Source: Adiantum capillus-veneris
Taxonomy: Eukaryota > Streptophyta > Polypodiopsida > Polypodiales > Pteridaceae
Length of the DNA: 64,000 nt
NCBI GenBank assembly: GCA_014529385.2
Contig: CM043968.1
Span: 29,793,013-29,857,012 of the forward strand
Direction of reading: 5' to 3'
Within the stretch, counting starts at the first letter, position 1. The number at the start of each line of letters is the position of its first letter. Below, piece by piece: positions 1-10,347 of the stretch. The translations under genes and the position numbers were made by a program. Below the pieces are notes generated by a model, which was not told where the DNA came from, searched no databases, and saw only the letters and a program-made list of their open reading frames with translations.

Positions 1-760
1 GCCAATAGGGATTAAGCAGCATAAGTGATAGCCTTCTGACATGTGTCCCCCTTTCCCCTTTTGTGAGAGCTTTAGATAATTAAATAATTAAACTAAACTC
101 TCATTGGACCCCTTTGCCTCCTGGCCAATAGGAATCAGGCAAGCCATGGGGCTCCTGAATGCTCATTGGACCCCTTGGGAGACTGCCCAATAGTCTTCTA
201 GGACACTTAATTCTTATTGGTTTCTTTTATTAAATGTTTTTAAATTAATTAAACTAGATTTACTCTAGCCTAATTCTCATTGGTCCACTTCAAGGGTCTT
301 CCAATAGGAATTGGGCATACCTTGTGGACATCTGGCCTAGGGAGCTGACATGTGTCCCTCATTCCCTTTGTGTAAAGGGAGCCTGTGTGTGTGTGTGTGG
401 CTTTCTCTCTCATCCCCTAGCTTTGGGGCTCGCCCCCTCCCATGTAGGGATGTAGAAAGACTTTTTGGGCACACACTAAGCATCCAATTTTCCCTAAGGT
501 TGACCTTTGGACACAACCTTTGAATTTTGGAACCTTAGCATTTTGGAAGTCTTAATGGGCTGACCCATTGTTTCACATGGTTCTTTTGCAGATGGCCCCC
601 CCTTTGGATCCCTATTTTCCCTCCTTTGGATCCCTACTGTGGCCGGTCTGCTAACTTAACCAATATTCTAGCTTTTTCTCCCTTGGCACTTCCCCACATT
701 AAATGATCAGTTTAATATGAGAAAATCATTTAGGAGAATTAGATATTGATTATTATGACA
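1..760 (-). repeat. Element A 3' LTR (partial, cut by window edge)
   Basis: This stretch is the 3' LTR of element A. It matches 7241-8000 at 759 of 760 bases. On the minus strand it begins TGTCATAATAATC at 760. It carries the same CCAAT/ATTGG inverted pairs as the 5' copy. Confidence 0.95.
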
Positions 761-775
761 TTACCTCTCTCTTGA
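761..775 (-). other. Polypurine tract of element A
   Basis: On the minus strand the purine-rich run CAAGAGAGAGGTAA lies directly upstream of the 3' LTR start, the expected place for plus-strand DNA priming. Bases 776-1062 are the short 3' untranslated region between the stop codon and this tract; I see no gene there. Confidence 0.75.
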
Positions 776-1062
776 AATCATAGTCGTCCTCGACTATGGT
801 GTAGAGAAGATAAAGCATATGCATGAGTCCTTTTCTTAGCGGGTAGAGGATCCCTATGTTACCCTACGACATCATTCCATAATGGATGACTAGTCCATTT
901 GGCGCTTGAGAGCCTGAGGCTGCCGCAAGCATGTCTGCACATTAGTCCTATCAGTCTTCCATAGTAGAGTGACAAGCTCTACTTGGTGTTCGGGAGACGT
1001 CGTCTCCGCAAACTTGATCTAAGCATGCATACTACTTCATTTTTAACATTTTGTACATTTGC

Positions 1063-4000
1063 TTACTCTTGGGAAGCATTGTAAGCATTGACAAGGTTTA
1101 GGTTATCCTTTAATTGTATGCCTTGCATCCATCTAGCATCTTCAAAAGGATAATTCTTAAACTTAATAAGATATCGTCGGATAGTCTTACCGCCTCTTAA
1201 TACCTTGTCTTCATGTCGGAGAATGGACTCGGGCTGCAGCACCTCCTCGTGGTCCTCGATCTCCGGTGGGTCTTCAATAGTTGGTTCTTGAGGTGGCTCT
1301 CCTTTGTAAGGCTTTAAGAGGCTCACATGAAAAGCATTGTGTATGAGCCAATGATTGGGCAACTTAAGTTGATAGGCCATCTCATTGATTGGCCTAAGAA
1401 TCTGGAAGGGACCATAGTACCTTTTTGCTAGTTTAGCATAGTACTTTTGGTGGCCCGTAGGATTCTTGCCCGTCGTGTGCCTTAATCGAGCCTTGGGAAA
1501 CTTTAACAAGACCCAATCGTTTTCTTTAAAGGCTTGGGCTCTTCTGTGCTTGTCAGCAGCAGCCTTTTGCCTTTGCTGTGAGATAGAGATAGCATCCTTA
1601 ATCTTTTGGAAAGATTCTTGTAGGTCTCGGCTATACTCATCTGCAGCGAAGATCTTCCCATGTACCTTAAGTAGCAAGGGACTTTTTGATCTTCCCTCAA
1701 TTACCTCGAAAGGTGCTTTTCCTGTAGAAGTATGTACAGTGTTATTGTAAGCATACTCTACTAAGGGTAAGTACTTCTCCCATTGGGATCTTTGATCTAC
1801 TTCCGTTACATAGGCTTTTAGTAGATCGAGAATAGTTAGGTTAGCTATTTCACTTTGGCCATCTGTTTGTGGATGATAGGCCGAAGAGAAGTTTAGCCTT
1901 GTTCCTAAATTCTCAAAGAGACCCTTCCAGAAATTACTGGTCATTCTAGGATCTCTATCCGACACTATGGACATTGGCAAGCCATGGTACTTGAAAATTT
2001 GTGAAATGAAGAGGGTTGCCATTTGATGGGCTTTGATAGTCTTTTTGACAGGTATAAAATGAGCTTGTTTACTGAACCTGTCTACTATCGTCCATATTCC
2101 CGTATTCCCATGGATAGACTTAGGCAATCCAAAGATAAAATCCATGGATATGCTCTCCCATGGTGAATTAGGGATTGGCAAGGGTTGAAGCAATCCAAGT
2201 TGCTTCCCTCTATCAAATTTTGTCTTTTGACATACCACACATTTGGAAACATACTCATGTATGTTCACTTTCATGGTAGGCCAATAGAAATATGTTTCAA
2301 TTCCCTTTAGGGTAGACTGAATCCCTCTATGCCCCGCATATGGGGGAGCATGAGATTCATACATTACTTTCTCACGTAGTGAGTTAGTAACGCATAGTCT
2401 ATTGCCATAGAGAAGATAACCATCTTGTAAAGTAAATGGTTCTTCTTTCTTCCCTAAGGCAAGGGCTGAAATCACATCTCTAAAATCGGGATCAATAGCA
2501 TACTCATCTATCATTAAAGATAGATCATTGTGAGTTGCTATGGAAACCGCATTCACTCTCGGTCGTCTTGAGAGTGCATCGGCTACTTGATTATGCTTGC
2601 CAGCAATGTGAGCAATATGAAAATGAAATTGCGAAAGGAAATTTGCCCACCTCATTTGTTTGTCGGAGAGCTTGGTCTGCGTCATGAAGTACTTAAGACT
2701 TTGGTGATCCGTTCGCAGAATGAAAGGAGTCCCCAATAAATAGTGCTTCCATGAGTCTAAGGCATGTAGAACTGCAAGGAGTTCTTTTTCGTATATGCCT
2801 AGAGCTTGCTCAATAGGGTCGAGCCTTCGACTCTCATAGCCTATAGCGTGCCCTTCTTGGAGCAAAACAGCCCCAAGGCAATCACCACAAGCATCACATT
2901 GGACCTCAAATGGTTTTGAGAGATCCGGTAGTGTAAGCACAGGTTGAGAGATAAGCTTTTCTTTAAGCTTTTCGAAAGCATTGTTCTCCTTAGCAGACCA
3001 CGTATACCTAACATTTTTCTTTGTTAGGTCATGTAATGGTCCCGCAATTTGTGAGAACTTTTCTATGAAGCGTCTATAGTATGCACACATACCTATAAAG
3101 CTTCTTAGTTCATGAAGATTCATGGGTTTAGGCCATCCTTTTATTACCTCTAACTTGGATGGATCCATTTGGATTCCATCTTGAGAGATAATGTGACCTA
3201 AATATTGAATCTCTTGCAAGAAAAATTCACTTTTCTTTCGATTAACATAAAGTTTATTCTCTCTTAAAACTTGAAATATTACCTGGAGGTGTTGCTTATG
3301 TTCCTCTAATGAATTAGAGTAGATGATAATATCATCAAAGAACACTCCAGTGAAGGTTCGATGAGGTCTGAACAGCTTCTCCATCAAGCGGTTAAATGTG
3401 GTTGGTGCATTAGTCAAGCCAAAAGGCATGACAATGTATTCGTAAAGACCAAATGTAGTACGTAATGCGGTCTTTACAATGTCTTGATCAACTAGCTTTA
3501 TTTGATGATAGCCACTTTTTAGGTCAATCCTACTGAAGTAGGTCGATCCTTGTAGCTTATCAAATAGGTCTTCTACCCGTGGAACGGGAAACCTATTCTT
3601 GATAGTGATCCTATTTAGTGCTCTATAGTCGACACACATACGATATGTGCCATCTTTCTTTTGCACTAATAGCACAGGTGAGCAAAATGGAGATGAGCTA
3701 GGCCTAACCATGCCCTTCTCAATTAACTCATGCACTTGCCGCATAATCTCCTCTTGTTGAGCTTGAGAAACTCTATAAGGAGGTTTGTTAGGCGGTGAAC
3801 TTCCTAGAAGAAGTTCAATTGCATGGTCGTCATTACCTCGTTTAGGAGGTAGCTCAGAAGGGATGTCGTCAATAAAGACATCTTGAAACCCCTTGAGAAA
3901 ATTGGATAACTCTAATTCCTTTTGGTTGCTTTTATTTTCTTTTGCTAAAGCATTAGGTTCATTTTGAGAATCTTTAACAAAAATCATGTACACGGAAATA

Positions 4001-6012
4001 GAGCTCTTTATTGACTTGTTGAAAGCTGGTGTATGTACAATGGGGATGGTGTTACCCATCTCCCTAGCATCTATATACATGTCCTTTTCCCTGAACTTAA
4101 AGGAGATTCTCCTTTCAGGAAATTTAACATGGGCAGCCAGACGGTCAAACCATGGTGCCCCTAGGATTACATCCTCATGCTTGAGAGGAGAGATAAAGAA
4201 ATCCTCTTTGTCCACATAGCCTTGGACATGAAGCCTCAATTTCCCGATTAAGGGAGTGACTGAAGCTTCTTGCCCCTTGAAGGCACTGTCTGCGGGTAGG
4301 ATATCTCCCATCTCGTAGGATTGTATGCCTAGCTTGGTGGCTAACTCCATAGATATGAAATTGTGAGTAGAACCAGGGTCAAAGAGAATAAAAGCATCAT
4401 ATTCTCTTACCTTTCCCCAAGCATGGCATAGAGGAGATCCTTTGTGGTGAGTTTGGTGAATCTCCTCCTCTTGGATTTCAACCAAAGAAGCTCTAGGAGG
4501 ATCTTGGTGGTTGTTCTTTTGGGGACAAGCGCGGTACGCATGCCCTTGTTCGCCGCACTTGAAACACCGGTTATCTTTACGATAACGCTCAAGCTCTTCA
4601 GGAGAGAGTTTATTCTTTCCTTTGTAAACTCCCTTCTCTTTAGCTTTGTTGGAATTGCCCTTAGGAGATTTTTGGACATTGTCCTTCCCCTTAGGCTCAT
4701 TGGAACCTTTGTTTTCCGGGGGCTTATTATTTCTTTTACCCCCTGTTTGGAAATTGATTCGCGAGGCCACCATAGTATGGTGTATTACCGCCGATATGGT
4801 ACGTGGCCTTTGGGAGTTGACATACTCCGCCATTTCTTCGGTTAAGCCCGCACAAAATTGTTGCTTTTGCTCTCCAAAATCCAACTTTTTGAAGACAGTG
4901 GCTTTGAGTTGTAGGTCCCAAAACTTGTCTACATATTTGTGGATGGATTCATTGGGAGAGAGCTTTAAGCTTCGCCATTCGGTGAGTACTTTGTCTTTGG
5001 CATCGGTGGCCAAAAACTGCTTCATAATGGAAGCTCTTAAAGCCTTCCATGTTTGTGGAGCTTCACCGTTGGCTCGTAGGCTAGACCACCATTGTCTGGC
5101 GGACTTTTGAAAGTGCATAGCTACATGGCGTAGCTTAGAGGACTCCGTGAAGCCCTCATCTCCAAACGCCGCATCGAATTGCTGGATAAAGGCCAAAACT
5201 TTGTCTGTAGCACCGAAGGTGCCATCATAGGTAAGGAAAGAGATGCTCTTCCCTCCCTCTTTGAATTTCTTCAGCTTGGACGACCTCTTCCATGCGGCAT
5301 AGGATTTCCTATGGCCTCTTCTTTTTGATGGTTCAAAAGTTGCACCATCACTTTCTTCAGAAGATGAAGAATTTGAAGAAGGTGGAGAAGAGGGTGACCT
5401 CTTTCTCGCCTTTTTCTTGTCTTGATCTTTGTCGTCTTCACCATAGCTTTCATAAGAGGAAGAGGATAAAGAAGATGGAGAAGAGGGTGTCCTCTTTCTC
5501 ACCTTTTTCTTCTCTTGCTTTTTATCATCCCTCTTTGAATTATGGCGTGGAGAAGAGTGTGATGGTCTTCTCCGCTTTGGTGGTGATGGAGAGCGTTTAG
5601 CCCGCCGTCTTCGTGGAGCCATCTCCACCGAGGTGGCGGGAGACTCGCTTCTTTCTCGTTCCTTCGGTGGAGGCTCTTGAGTTCTCCTTTGGGAAGGAGA
5701 TGCATCATCAAGAAGTAAGTTCTTGATCCCTTCATATGGATTCTCTTCTTCTTCCCGAATCGGAGAGAGACCTCTTTTGGTAGTCTCACAAGGAGGCTTC
5801 CTAGGTGTTCTCTCGTCATGCTGATGAGCTTGGAGAATCCCGTGAGCACGGAGCTGCCGTTGCACTTCACTTTGGAGAGATGGATTGCCCATGGCTTGTT
5901 GAAGCCTAGAAACAAGATAATTAACAAGCATTGAAGCATCATTAGTAGCTTGCTCATGAGCAAAATCAAAGTTATCAACATTAATTTCACTCTCTTTAAT
6001 ATTGTCAGCCAT
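1063..6012 (-). CDS. Gag-Pol polyprotein of a Ty3/gypsy chromovirus, intact
   Basis: A single 1649-residue frame starts at ATG 6012. In order it shows: a basic Ser/Arg/Lys-rich N-terminal extension (about 130-250) with two copies of a KKxRKRxPSSP module; a gag capsid-like region (about 262-430); a zinc knuckle CFKCGEQGHAYRAC (about 484-497); a protease with FDPGSTHNFIS at about 544 (DPG where DSG/DTG is usual); reverse transcriptase with FFDDII near 890; RNase H (DACGD near 1036, TDHQSLKYF); integrase with an HHCC finger (HAPPYAGHRG to CVVCQ, from about 1220) and the acidic triad in SMDFIFGLP, VSDRDPRM and QSEIANL; and a C-terminal chromodomain (about 1595-1645, LIKFKNYPFEDARW). Length and order are normal for a chromovirus apart from the long N terminus. 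No stop or frameshift is present, so it is probably translatable. It would drive reverse transcription and integration of the element. Confidence 0.93.
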   Translation of the reverse strand: MADNIKESEINVDNFDFAHEQATNDASMLVNYLVSRLQQAMGNPSLQSEVQRQLRAHGILQAHQHDERTPRKPPCETTKRGLSPIREEEENPYEGIKNLLLDDASPSQRRTQEPPPKERERSESPATSVEMAPRRRRAKRSPSPPKRRRPSHSSPRHNSKRDDKKQEKKKVRKRTPSSPSSLSSSSYESYGEDDKDQDKKKARKRSPSSPPSSNSSSSEESDGATFEPSKRRGHRKSYAAWKRSSKLKKFKEGGKSISFLTYDGTFGATDKVLAFIQQFDAAFGDEGFTESSKLRHVAMHFQKSARQWWSSLRANGEAPQTWKALRASIMKQFLATDAKDKVLTEWRSLKLSPNESIHKYVDKFWDLQLKATVFKKLDFGEQKQQFCAGLTEEMAEYVNSQRPRTISAVIHHTMVASRINFQTGGKRNNKPPENKGSNEPKGKDNVQKSPKGNSNKAKEKGVYKGKNKLSPEELERYRKDNRCFKCGEQGHAYRACPQKNNHQDPPRASLVEIQEEEIHQTHHKGSPLCHAWGKVREYDAFILFDPGSTHNFISMELATKLGIQSYEMGDILPADSAFKGQEASVTPLIGKLRLHVQGYVDKEDFFISPLKHEDVILGAPWFDRLAAHVKFPERRISFKFREKDMYIDAREMGNTIPIVHTPAFNKSIKSSISVYMIFVKDSQNEPNALAKENKSNQKELELSNFLKGFQDVFIDDIPSELPPKRGNDDHAIELLLGSSPPNKPPYRVSQAQQEEIMRQVHELIEKGMVRPSSSPFCSPVLLVQKKDGTYRMCVDYRALNRITIKNRFPVPRVEDLFDKLQGSTYFSRIDLKSGYHQIKLVDQDIVKTALRTTFGLYEYIVMPFGLTNAPTTFNRLMEKLFRPHRTFTGVFFDDIIIYSNSLEEHKQHLQVIFQVLRENKLYVNRKKSEFFLQEIQYLGHIISQDGIQMDPSKLEVIKGWPKPMNLHELRSFIGMCAYYRRFIEKFSQIAGPLHDLTKKNVRYTWSAKENNAFEKLKEKLISQPVLTLPDLSKPFEVQCDACGDCLGAVLLQEGHAIGYESRRLDPIEQALGIYEKELLAVLHALDSWKHYLLGTPFILRTDHQSLKYFMTQTKLSDKQMRWANFLSQFHFHIAHIAGKHNQVADALSRRPRVNAVSIATHNDLSLMIDEYAIDPDFRDVISALALGKKEEPFTLQDGYLLYGNRLCVTNSLREKVMYESHAPPYAGHRGIQSTLKGIETYFYWPTMKVNIHEYVSKCVVCQKTKFDRGKQLGLLQPLPIPNSPWESISMDFIFGLPKSIHGNTGIWTIVDRFSKQAHFIPVKKTIKAHQMATLFISQIFKYHGLPMSIVSDRDPRMTSNFWKGLFENLGTRLNFSSAYHPQTDGQSEIANLTILDLLKAYVTEVDQRSQWEKYLPLVEYAYNNTVHTSTGKAPFEVIEGRSKSPLLLKVHGKIFAADEYSRDLQESFQKIKDAISISQQRQKAAADKHRRAQAFKENDWVLLKFPKARLRHTTGKNPTGHQKYYAKLAKRYYGPFQILRPINEMAYQLKLPNHWLIHNAFHVSLLKPYKGEPPQEPTIEDPPEIEDHEEVLQPESILRHEDKVLRGGKTIRRYLIKFKNYPFEDARWMQGIQLKDNLNLVNAYNASQE

Positions 6013-6410
6013 TCTAACAACTTTTAGGTGTAAACTTTTTAGGTGTACTTTGGCACTTCAAGCCCTAGTTGCTACTCCTCTTTACCCCTTTAGAAAAAGC
6101 ACTCAAGCTACTGTACCCGCGGCTCGAATACCATTAATTGCAAGGAATAGAAGAGAGGGTCTTTCGACACCAAAACAGCACCGGCTCCTGTCAAGCTTCT
6201 AATAGCTCAATAGTGGTTAAGCCGTAGGCAAGCCCCGTAGGACTCCACTATTAAGACCATAGCTCTCGACGGTGATGCCCTGTTAACTGCACAAAGGCAG
6301 GTGCACTGCAAGGCTGAAAAATCCCTATTCTACTTACTCACAGGCAATTAATAATACCAACCATTTGTAGCTAGCTTGAGGACCTCCCTTCTTGAGCAAG
6401 AAAAGAGAAA

Positions 6411-6428
6411 CCTTGAGCTCTGATACCA
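6411..6428 (-). other. Primer binding site of element A (initiator Met tRNA)
   Basis: The minus strand reads TGGTATCAGAGCTCAAGG one base inside the 5' LTR end. This matches the 3' end of plant initiator methionine tRNA. The 398 bases between this site and the gag ATG (6013-6410) are the untranslated leader; I see no gene there. Confidence 0.88.
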
Positions 6429-6429
6429 A

Positions 6430-8000
6430 TGTAACATTTAATGGCCTAAAATCTTATGTGTAGCGGAAATTAGCATGAACATAGTGAGCATTTCATTAGA
6501 GTTGATTCCTAATGAGAATTACAAGAGTGCTTGGGTGGAGAGAGCAACAAAAAGCATAACACCTAGTTAGATAGCATCGACAATACTTTCAAAAGAGAGA
6601 GCAATTAAGCTATTGACAACAGTTGAGGACCGGATTTACATGGAGCCGGTCCCCCCTCCAAAAGGCTTTGTATTATGGTTTCTCCCATCAAGAGAGACAT
6701 TGTACAATACAATTCTTTGTGTTCCTTCAAGACGAGCTAGTGCAATGAAGATGGAAGCTTCATACACCAAGCAAAACACTTAATCAAACACAACTTGAAT
6801 TGTCCCCGTTCTCAGACCCAAGACCTCACACACCTTCGAAGATGGTGAGAGCTAGCAGGGTATGAGAGTAGATTGAGAGGAAAAAGAAGTATCTTACGAG
6901 AAAGAAGTACATGTCCTCACATAATCACTCATATTAGCATAGCTTAGCTTAGTAATTAGCTTGGTAGAGAAGATGAGCATGCATTGAAGCTTGGCTCTTG
7001 GTTGGATTTGCATCCACATGCCAAGAGAGTGTTGATGTAGGCTTCTATCTCACAAGCTTGGAGTAGGTGATGAGCTCTCCATTAAATCTTGGGAGGAGAT
7101 AGAGTATTTTCCCTTCACCATGGTCAAGTGTGAGAGTGTGTGTGTCAATGCCAAGCAAAAATCAGCCCCCTCTCTCTCTTGGGCGAGCCCTAGCTGCTAA
7201 GTTAGTCTGGCTTTTGCCTCATTGGACCTCCCCAGGTCAAGCCAATAGGGATTAAGCAGCATAAGTGATAGCCTTCTGACATGTGTCCCCCTTTCCCCTT
7301 TTGTGAGAGCTTTAGATAATTAAATAATTAAACTAAACTCTCATTGGACCCCTTTGCCTCCTGGCCAATAGGAATCAGGCAAGCCATGGGGCTCCTGAAT
7401 GCTCATTGGACCCCTTGGGAGACTGCCCAATAGTCTTCTAGGACACTTAATTCTTATTGGTTTCTTTTATTAAATGTTTTTAAATTAATTAAACTAGATT
7501 TACTCTAGCCTAATTCTCATTGGTCCACTTCAAGGGTCTTCCAATAGGAATTGGGCATACCTTGTGGACATCTGGCCTAGGGAGCTGACATGTGTCCCTC
7601 ATTCCCTTTGTGTAAAGGGAGCCTGTGTGTGTGTGTGTGGCTTTCTCTCTCATCCCCTAGCTTTGGGGCTCGCCCCCTCCCATGTAGGGATGTAGAAAGA
7701 CTTTTTGGGCACACACTAAGCATCCAATTTTCCCTAAGGTTGACCTTTGGACACAACCTTTGAATTTTGGAACCTTAGCATTTTGGAAGTCTTAATGGGC
7801 TGACCCGTTGTTTCACATGGTTCTTTTGCAGATGGCCCCCCCTTTGGATCCCTATTTTCCCTCCTTTGGATCCCTACTGTGGCCGGTCTGCTAACTTAAC
7901 CAATATTCTAGCTTTTTCTCCCTTGGCACTTCCCCACATTAAATGATCAGTTTAATATGAGAAAATCATTTAGGAGAATTAGATATTGATTATTATGACA
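6430..8000 (-). repeat. Element A 5' LTR (1571 bp)
   Basis: The minus strand reads TGTCATAA at the start and ATGTTACA at the end, the normal TG...CA ends. The inner boundary is fixed by the primer site at 6411-6428 and the outer one by comparison with the 3' LTR at 760. It contains the element's promoter and polyadenylation region; I could not locate a clear TATA box by eye. Confidence 0.93.
7219..7548. promoter_or_regulatory. Four ATTGG...CCAAT inverted pairs in the LTR
   Basis: TCATTGG is followed 16-18 bases later by CCAATAG(G) at 7219/7242, 7341/7365, 7403/7427 and 7517/7541. A further TTATTGG lies at 7454. Each pair can form a hairpin and each half is a CCAAT-box core. The same array is present at 2-308 in the other LTR. 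A regulatory role is inference from the CCAAT cores and the regular spacing. Confidence 0.5.
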
Positions 8001-8163
8001 GTTGTGCCTTTGCAACCATCTTGGTGTAACCGGCTCATATACAACATAGCATGTAGAGTCCATTTAGAACTCACTTGAGTATGCTAAATGAGTTATCACA
8101 ACTAAGATGTACCAGAAAGAGTACCTCTTTACACTTTCCACATGAAAGTAACTTGCTGACGTT
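8001..8163. other. Short host or older-repeat segment between A and B
   Basis: This 163-bp piece lies between the outer LTR ends of A and B. With 16883-17206 and 23228 onward it forms the background into which A, B and C were inserted. I recognise no gene in it. Confidence 0.5.
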
Positions 8164-9301
8164 GTCAGGAGTTTTTTGGAGCAAGGGATTGCGCATATGT
8201 ACATACACATGCATGGTGCATCAAATAAAGAATTGCCCATTTTCCAGAGCCAGGTGGTTACGTAGGCCCCACATGTGTACAGGTAGGACAGCATGTACAT
8301 AGTGCATCGATTTTCACTATCACCAGTACCAGTATGTTTTTTCTACAATAATGAGGAGTTTATAGCGTGTAAAACTTGTCGAGGAAGCTATCCGCGGGCA
8401 AATGACATGATGTAAGCAGGTGCGTCAGATGGCATCCAGTGGCGTCAGGAGGGTGAATGGGGTCAATATTTGCACGCGGATGAGGACGGACACAACGTGG
8501 GTGTTTTCTTGCGAGAGTTATGCAAAAAGTTCATCATTAGGACCACTTTTTGGGGCCACTTCACGTGGTTGCGAAATGCATTATTGAAAAGAAATGAGTG
8601 CCAGGTGTGCGGATGATGCAAAAAGGTGACAACTATGCACTGCGAGGTCAGTTTTTGGCATGCTCGGGGTCCGTTTGAGGTCATCTAAAAGTCCAAGGGT
8701 GCCCAACTAATAAAGCTAAGTGTGGGAACTGAAAAAACAGAGAGAAGACCAGAAAAAACATGGAGAAGAGAGGAGGAACAGCCGCAGGTGTGTTTTTGGG
8801 GTTTTTGGAGCCTGTTTTGGTCGTAAACTGCTCATCCGATGTCGGATTTGAGCACTTTGACATTGTAGACTGGGGTTTTGGGCCGTTCTGGACACGATGG
8901 CGCTGTCCATTTTGCCAAATTTCTCACTCTTTTTCTGCTGTTTTGGCTGTGTAAGTTTCTCCTATGAGCGAAGCTTCTGCTCCAATTTGTGATTGTATCT
9001 GGTATCTTTTACCCATGTTGTGTGAGCTATTTGCTCCATTGGTGTTGGCCCAAGCTCAATTGTATCTAAACATCAGAAATTCTCCTCTTTTGAGCTGAGT
9101 TTTTTGGGTGTGTGTGTGTGTGTCTGTGTGGAGTGGGCAAGTGGATAGTCTCTCTCCTCTCACTCCAGAGGTGTGTTCCCTGTCTCGGCCAGGTGTGTTG
9201 TGTAAGCCGAGTGGTGCCCCATAGTGTGTGTGTGTATATCCTTCCAAGAGTGTGTGTCGGGTCGTTATAGAGGCGTTGTGTGTGTTTTCATCCCGCTCAC
9301 A
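8164..9301 (+). repeat. Element B 5' LTR (1138 bp)
   Basis: Sequence from TGTCAGGAG to CGCTCACA is repeated at 15727-16882. The start is set at TG (8164); the 3' copy has TT at that position. A TG microsatellite near 9108-9130 is much shorter than in the 3' LTR. Short open frames inside it are not supported as genes. Confidence 0.9.
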
Positions 9302-9307
9302 TTCTGC

Positions 9308-9325
9308 TGGCGCCCCCACGGAGGA
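9308..9325 (+). other. Primer binding site of element B
   Basis: TGGCGCCCCCACGGAGG begins six bases after the LTR end. It starts with the TGG complementary to the tRNA CCA tail and resembles the TGGCGCC class of plant primer sites. I cannot assign the tRNA with certainty. Confidence 0.6.
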
Positions 9326-10347
9326 TCTTCTTCGAGTACCTTCTGCTTCGAGCTTCAAGCTTCGAGATTCGGGATTACAGGTTACAGGTTACAGGGAGAG
9401 GTACAGGTACAGGTGATTCACACAGGTACAAGTAGCTGGAGTACAGGGATATACTAGCAGTGATGTCACTTGCAGTTGTTGTGGGTATGCATCACTTGGC
9501 GCCTATTTGAGCGCATTGTCTACTGGATTGTACGTTACTTGTGGAAACTGCCATTGTACGCATTTGTGGAGCCATACTTGGTTGTATTTGGCAGTCCCTG
9601 CCATTTCTGAGACTTGGTCTGGAAGATAGTCATTTCTGAGACTTGACTATACGCGATTTGCATTAGCCTTCGTGTGAGGGTCGATAGCGTGAGGTTTTTA
9701 TTGAGCTGGGGGATTCTCAAGTGTGGAGATCCTTTCGGTGATACAGGTAGCTGGAGCACCCTTTTTGTGACCTCGCCATAGGCTATGTACTAGTGAGTCC
9801 TACTTGATGCTCGGGTTCTATTGTTGACAGTTTATGCATACATATACAATCTATATTTTGGGTTCCTACTGGTCTATTTCTGGGGAAACTCTGCCAAAAT
9901 TTTTCCAAGTTATGATGGCTGGTTTTTTGGTCTTTTGAGTCATTTATGCTGTTATGCTGCTGAAATTTTGGCAAAATCAGAGGTTAAGTCAGGTGTGCCT
10001 TCTTGGGAGCTTCATGGTTGGCTTTAATGGATGATCAAAATGGCCCTCAATTCACTCCATTTCATTTAACTCAAAGAATCCAGATAAATGTTCATGTGTC
10101 CAGGAAGATTTTTTTCCAACAGCGCATAGTCTTTATGTTCGGGCCAAGAAGATTAAGAGAGATCCTGGAATGTCCTTTGCCTGTTGTAATTCCGATGATC
10201 AACTATGAAAACTCATTTGATGTGCATGTGTTTGTCCTTATCTAAAGTTGAGCTCCATTGAATTTTCTGGAAATTGAGTCAGTAAAAGTTTTGGGTTCTT
10301 GCACGTGTGTTCAAAGGGGTTCTCAAAGCATTGTGACTTGGGTAGCC
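9326..10347 (+). other. Untranslated leader of element B
   Basis: About 1 kb separates the primer site from the first credible gag ATG. It contains short repeats of acaggt around 9377-9430. I see no convincing coding region in it. Confidence 0.6.

Larger units (their letters stand above)
1..8000 (-). mobile_element. Element A: Ty3/gypsy chromovirus, nearly complete
   Basis: Reading on the minus strand, the element has a 5' LTR (8000 down to 6430), a methionine-tRNA primer site, one uninterrupted gag-pol frame, a polypurine tract and a 3' LTR that leaves the window at base 1. The 760 bases of LTR that can be compared (1-760 against 7241-8000) differ at a single base (571 A versus 7811 G), so the insertion is recent. 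The outer part of the 3' LTR (about 810 bases) lies outside the window, so the target duplication (expected partner gttgt at 8001-8005) cannot be checked. The C-terminal chromodomain places it in the chromovirus branch of Ty3/gypsy. Confidence 0.95.

Noticed and set aside
1466..5600. Open frames on the plus strand within 1063-6012
   Set aside because: They are antisense shadows of the intact gag-pol and show no domain or codon bias of their own.
6411..6428. A tRNA gene at the TGGTATCAGAGC sequences
   Set aside because: These are primer binding sites complementary to a tRNA 3' end; no cloverleaf surrounds them.
8463..9460. Small open frames in the element B LTRs, repeated at 16027-16915
   Set aside because: They are repeated only because the LTRs are repeats; they include translated TG tracts and have no motifs.
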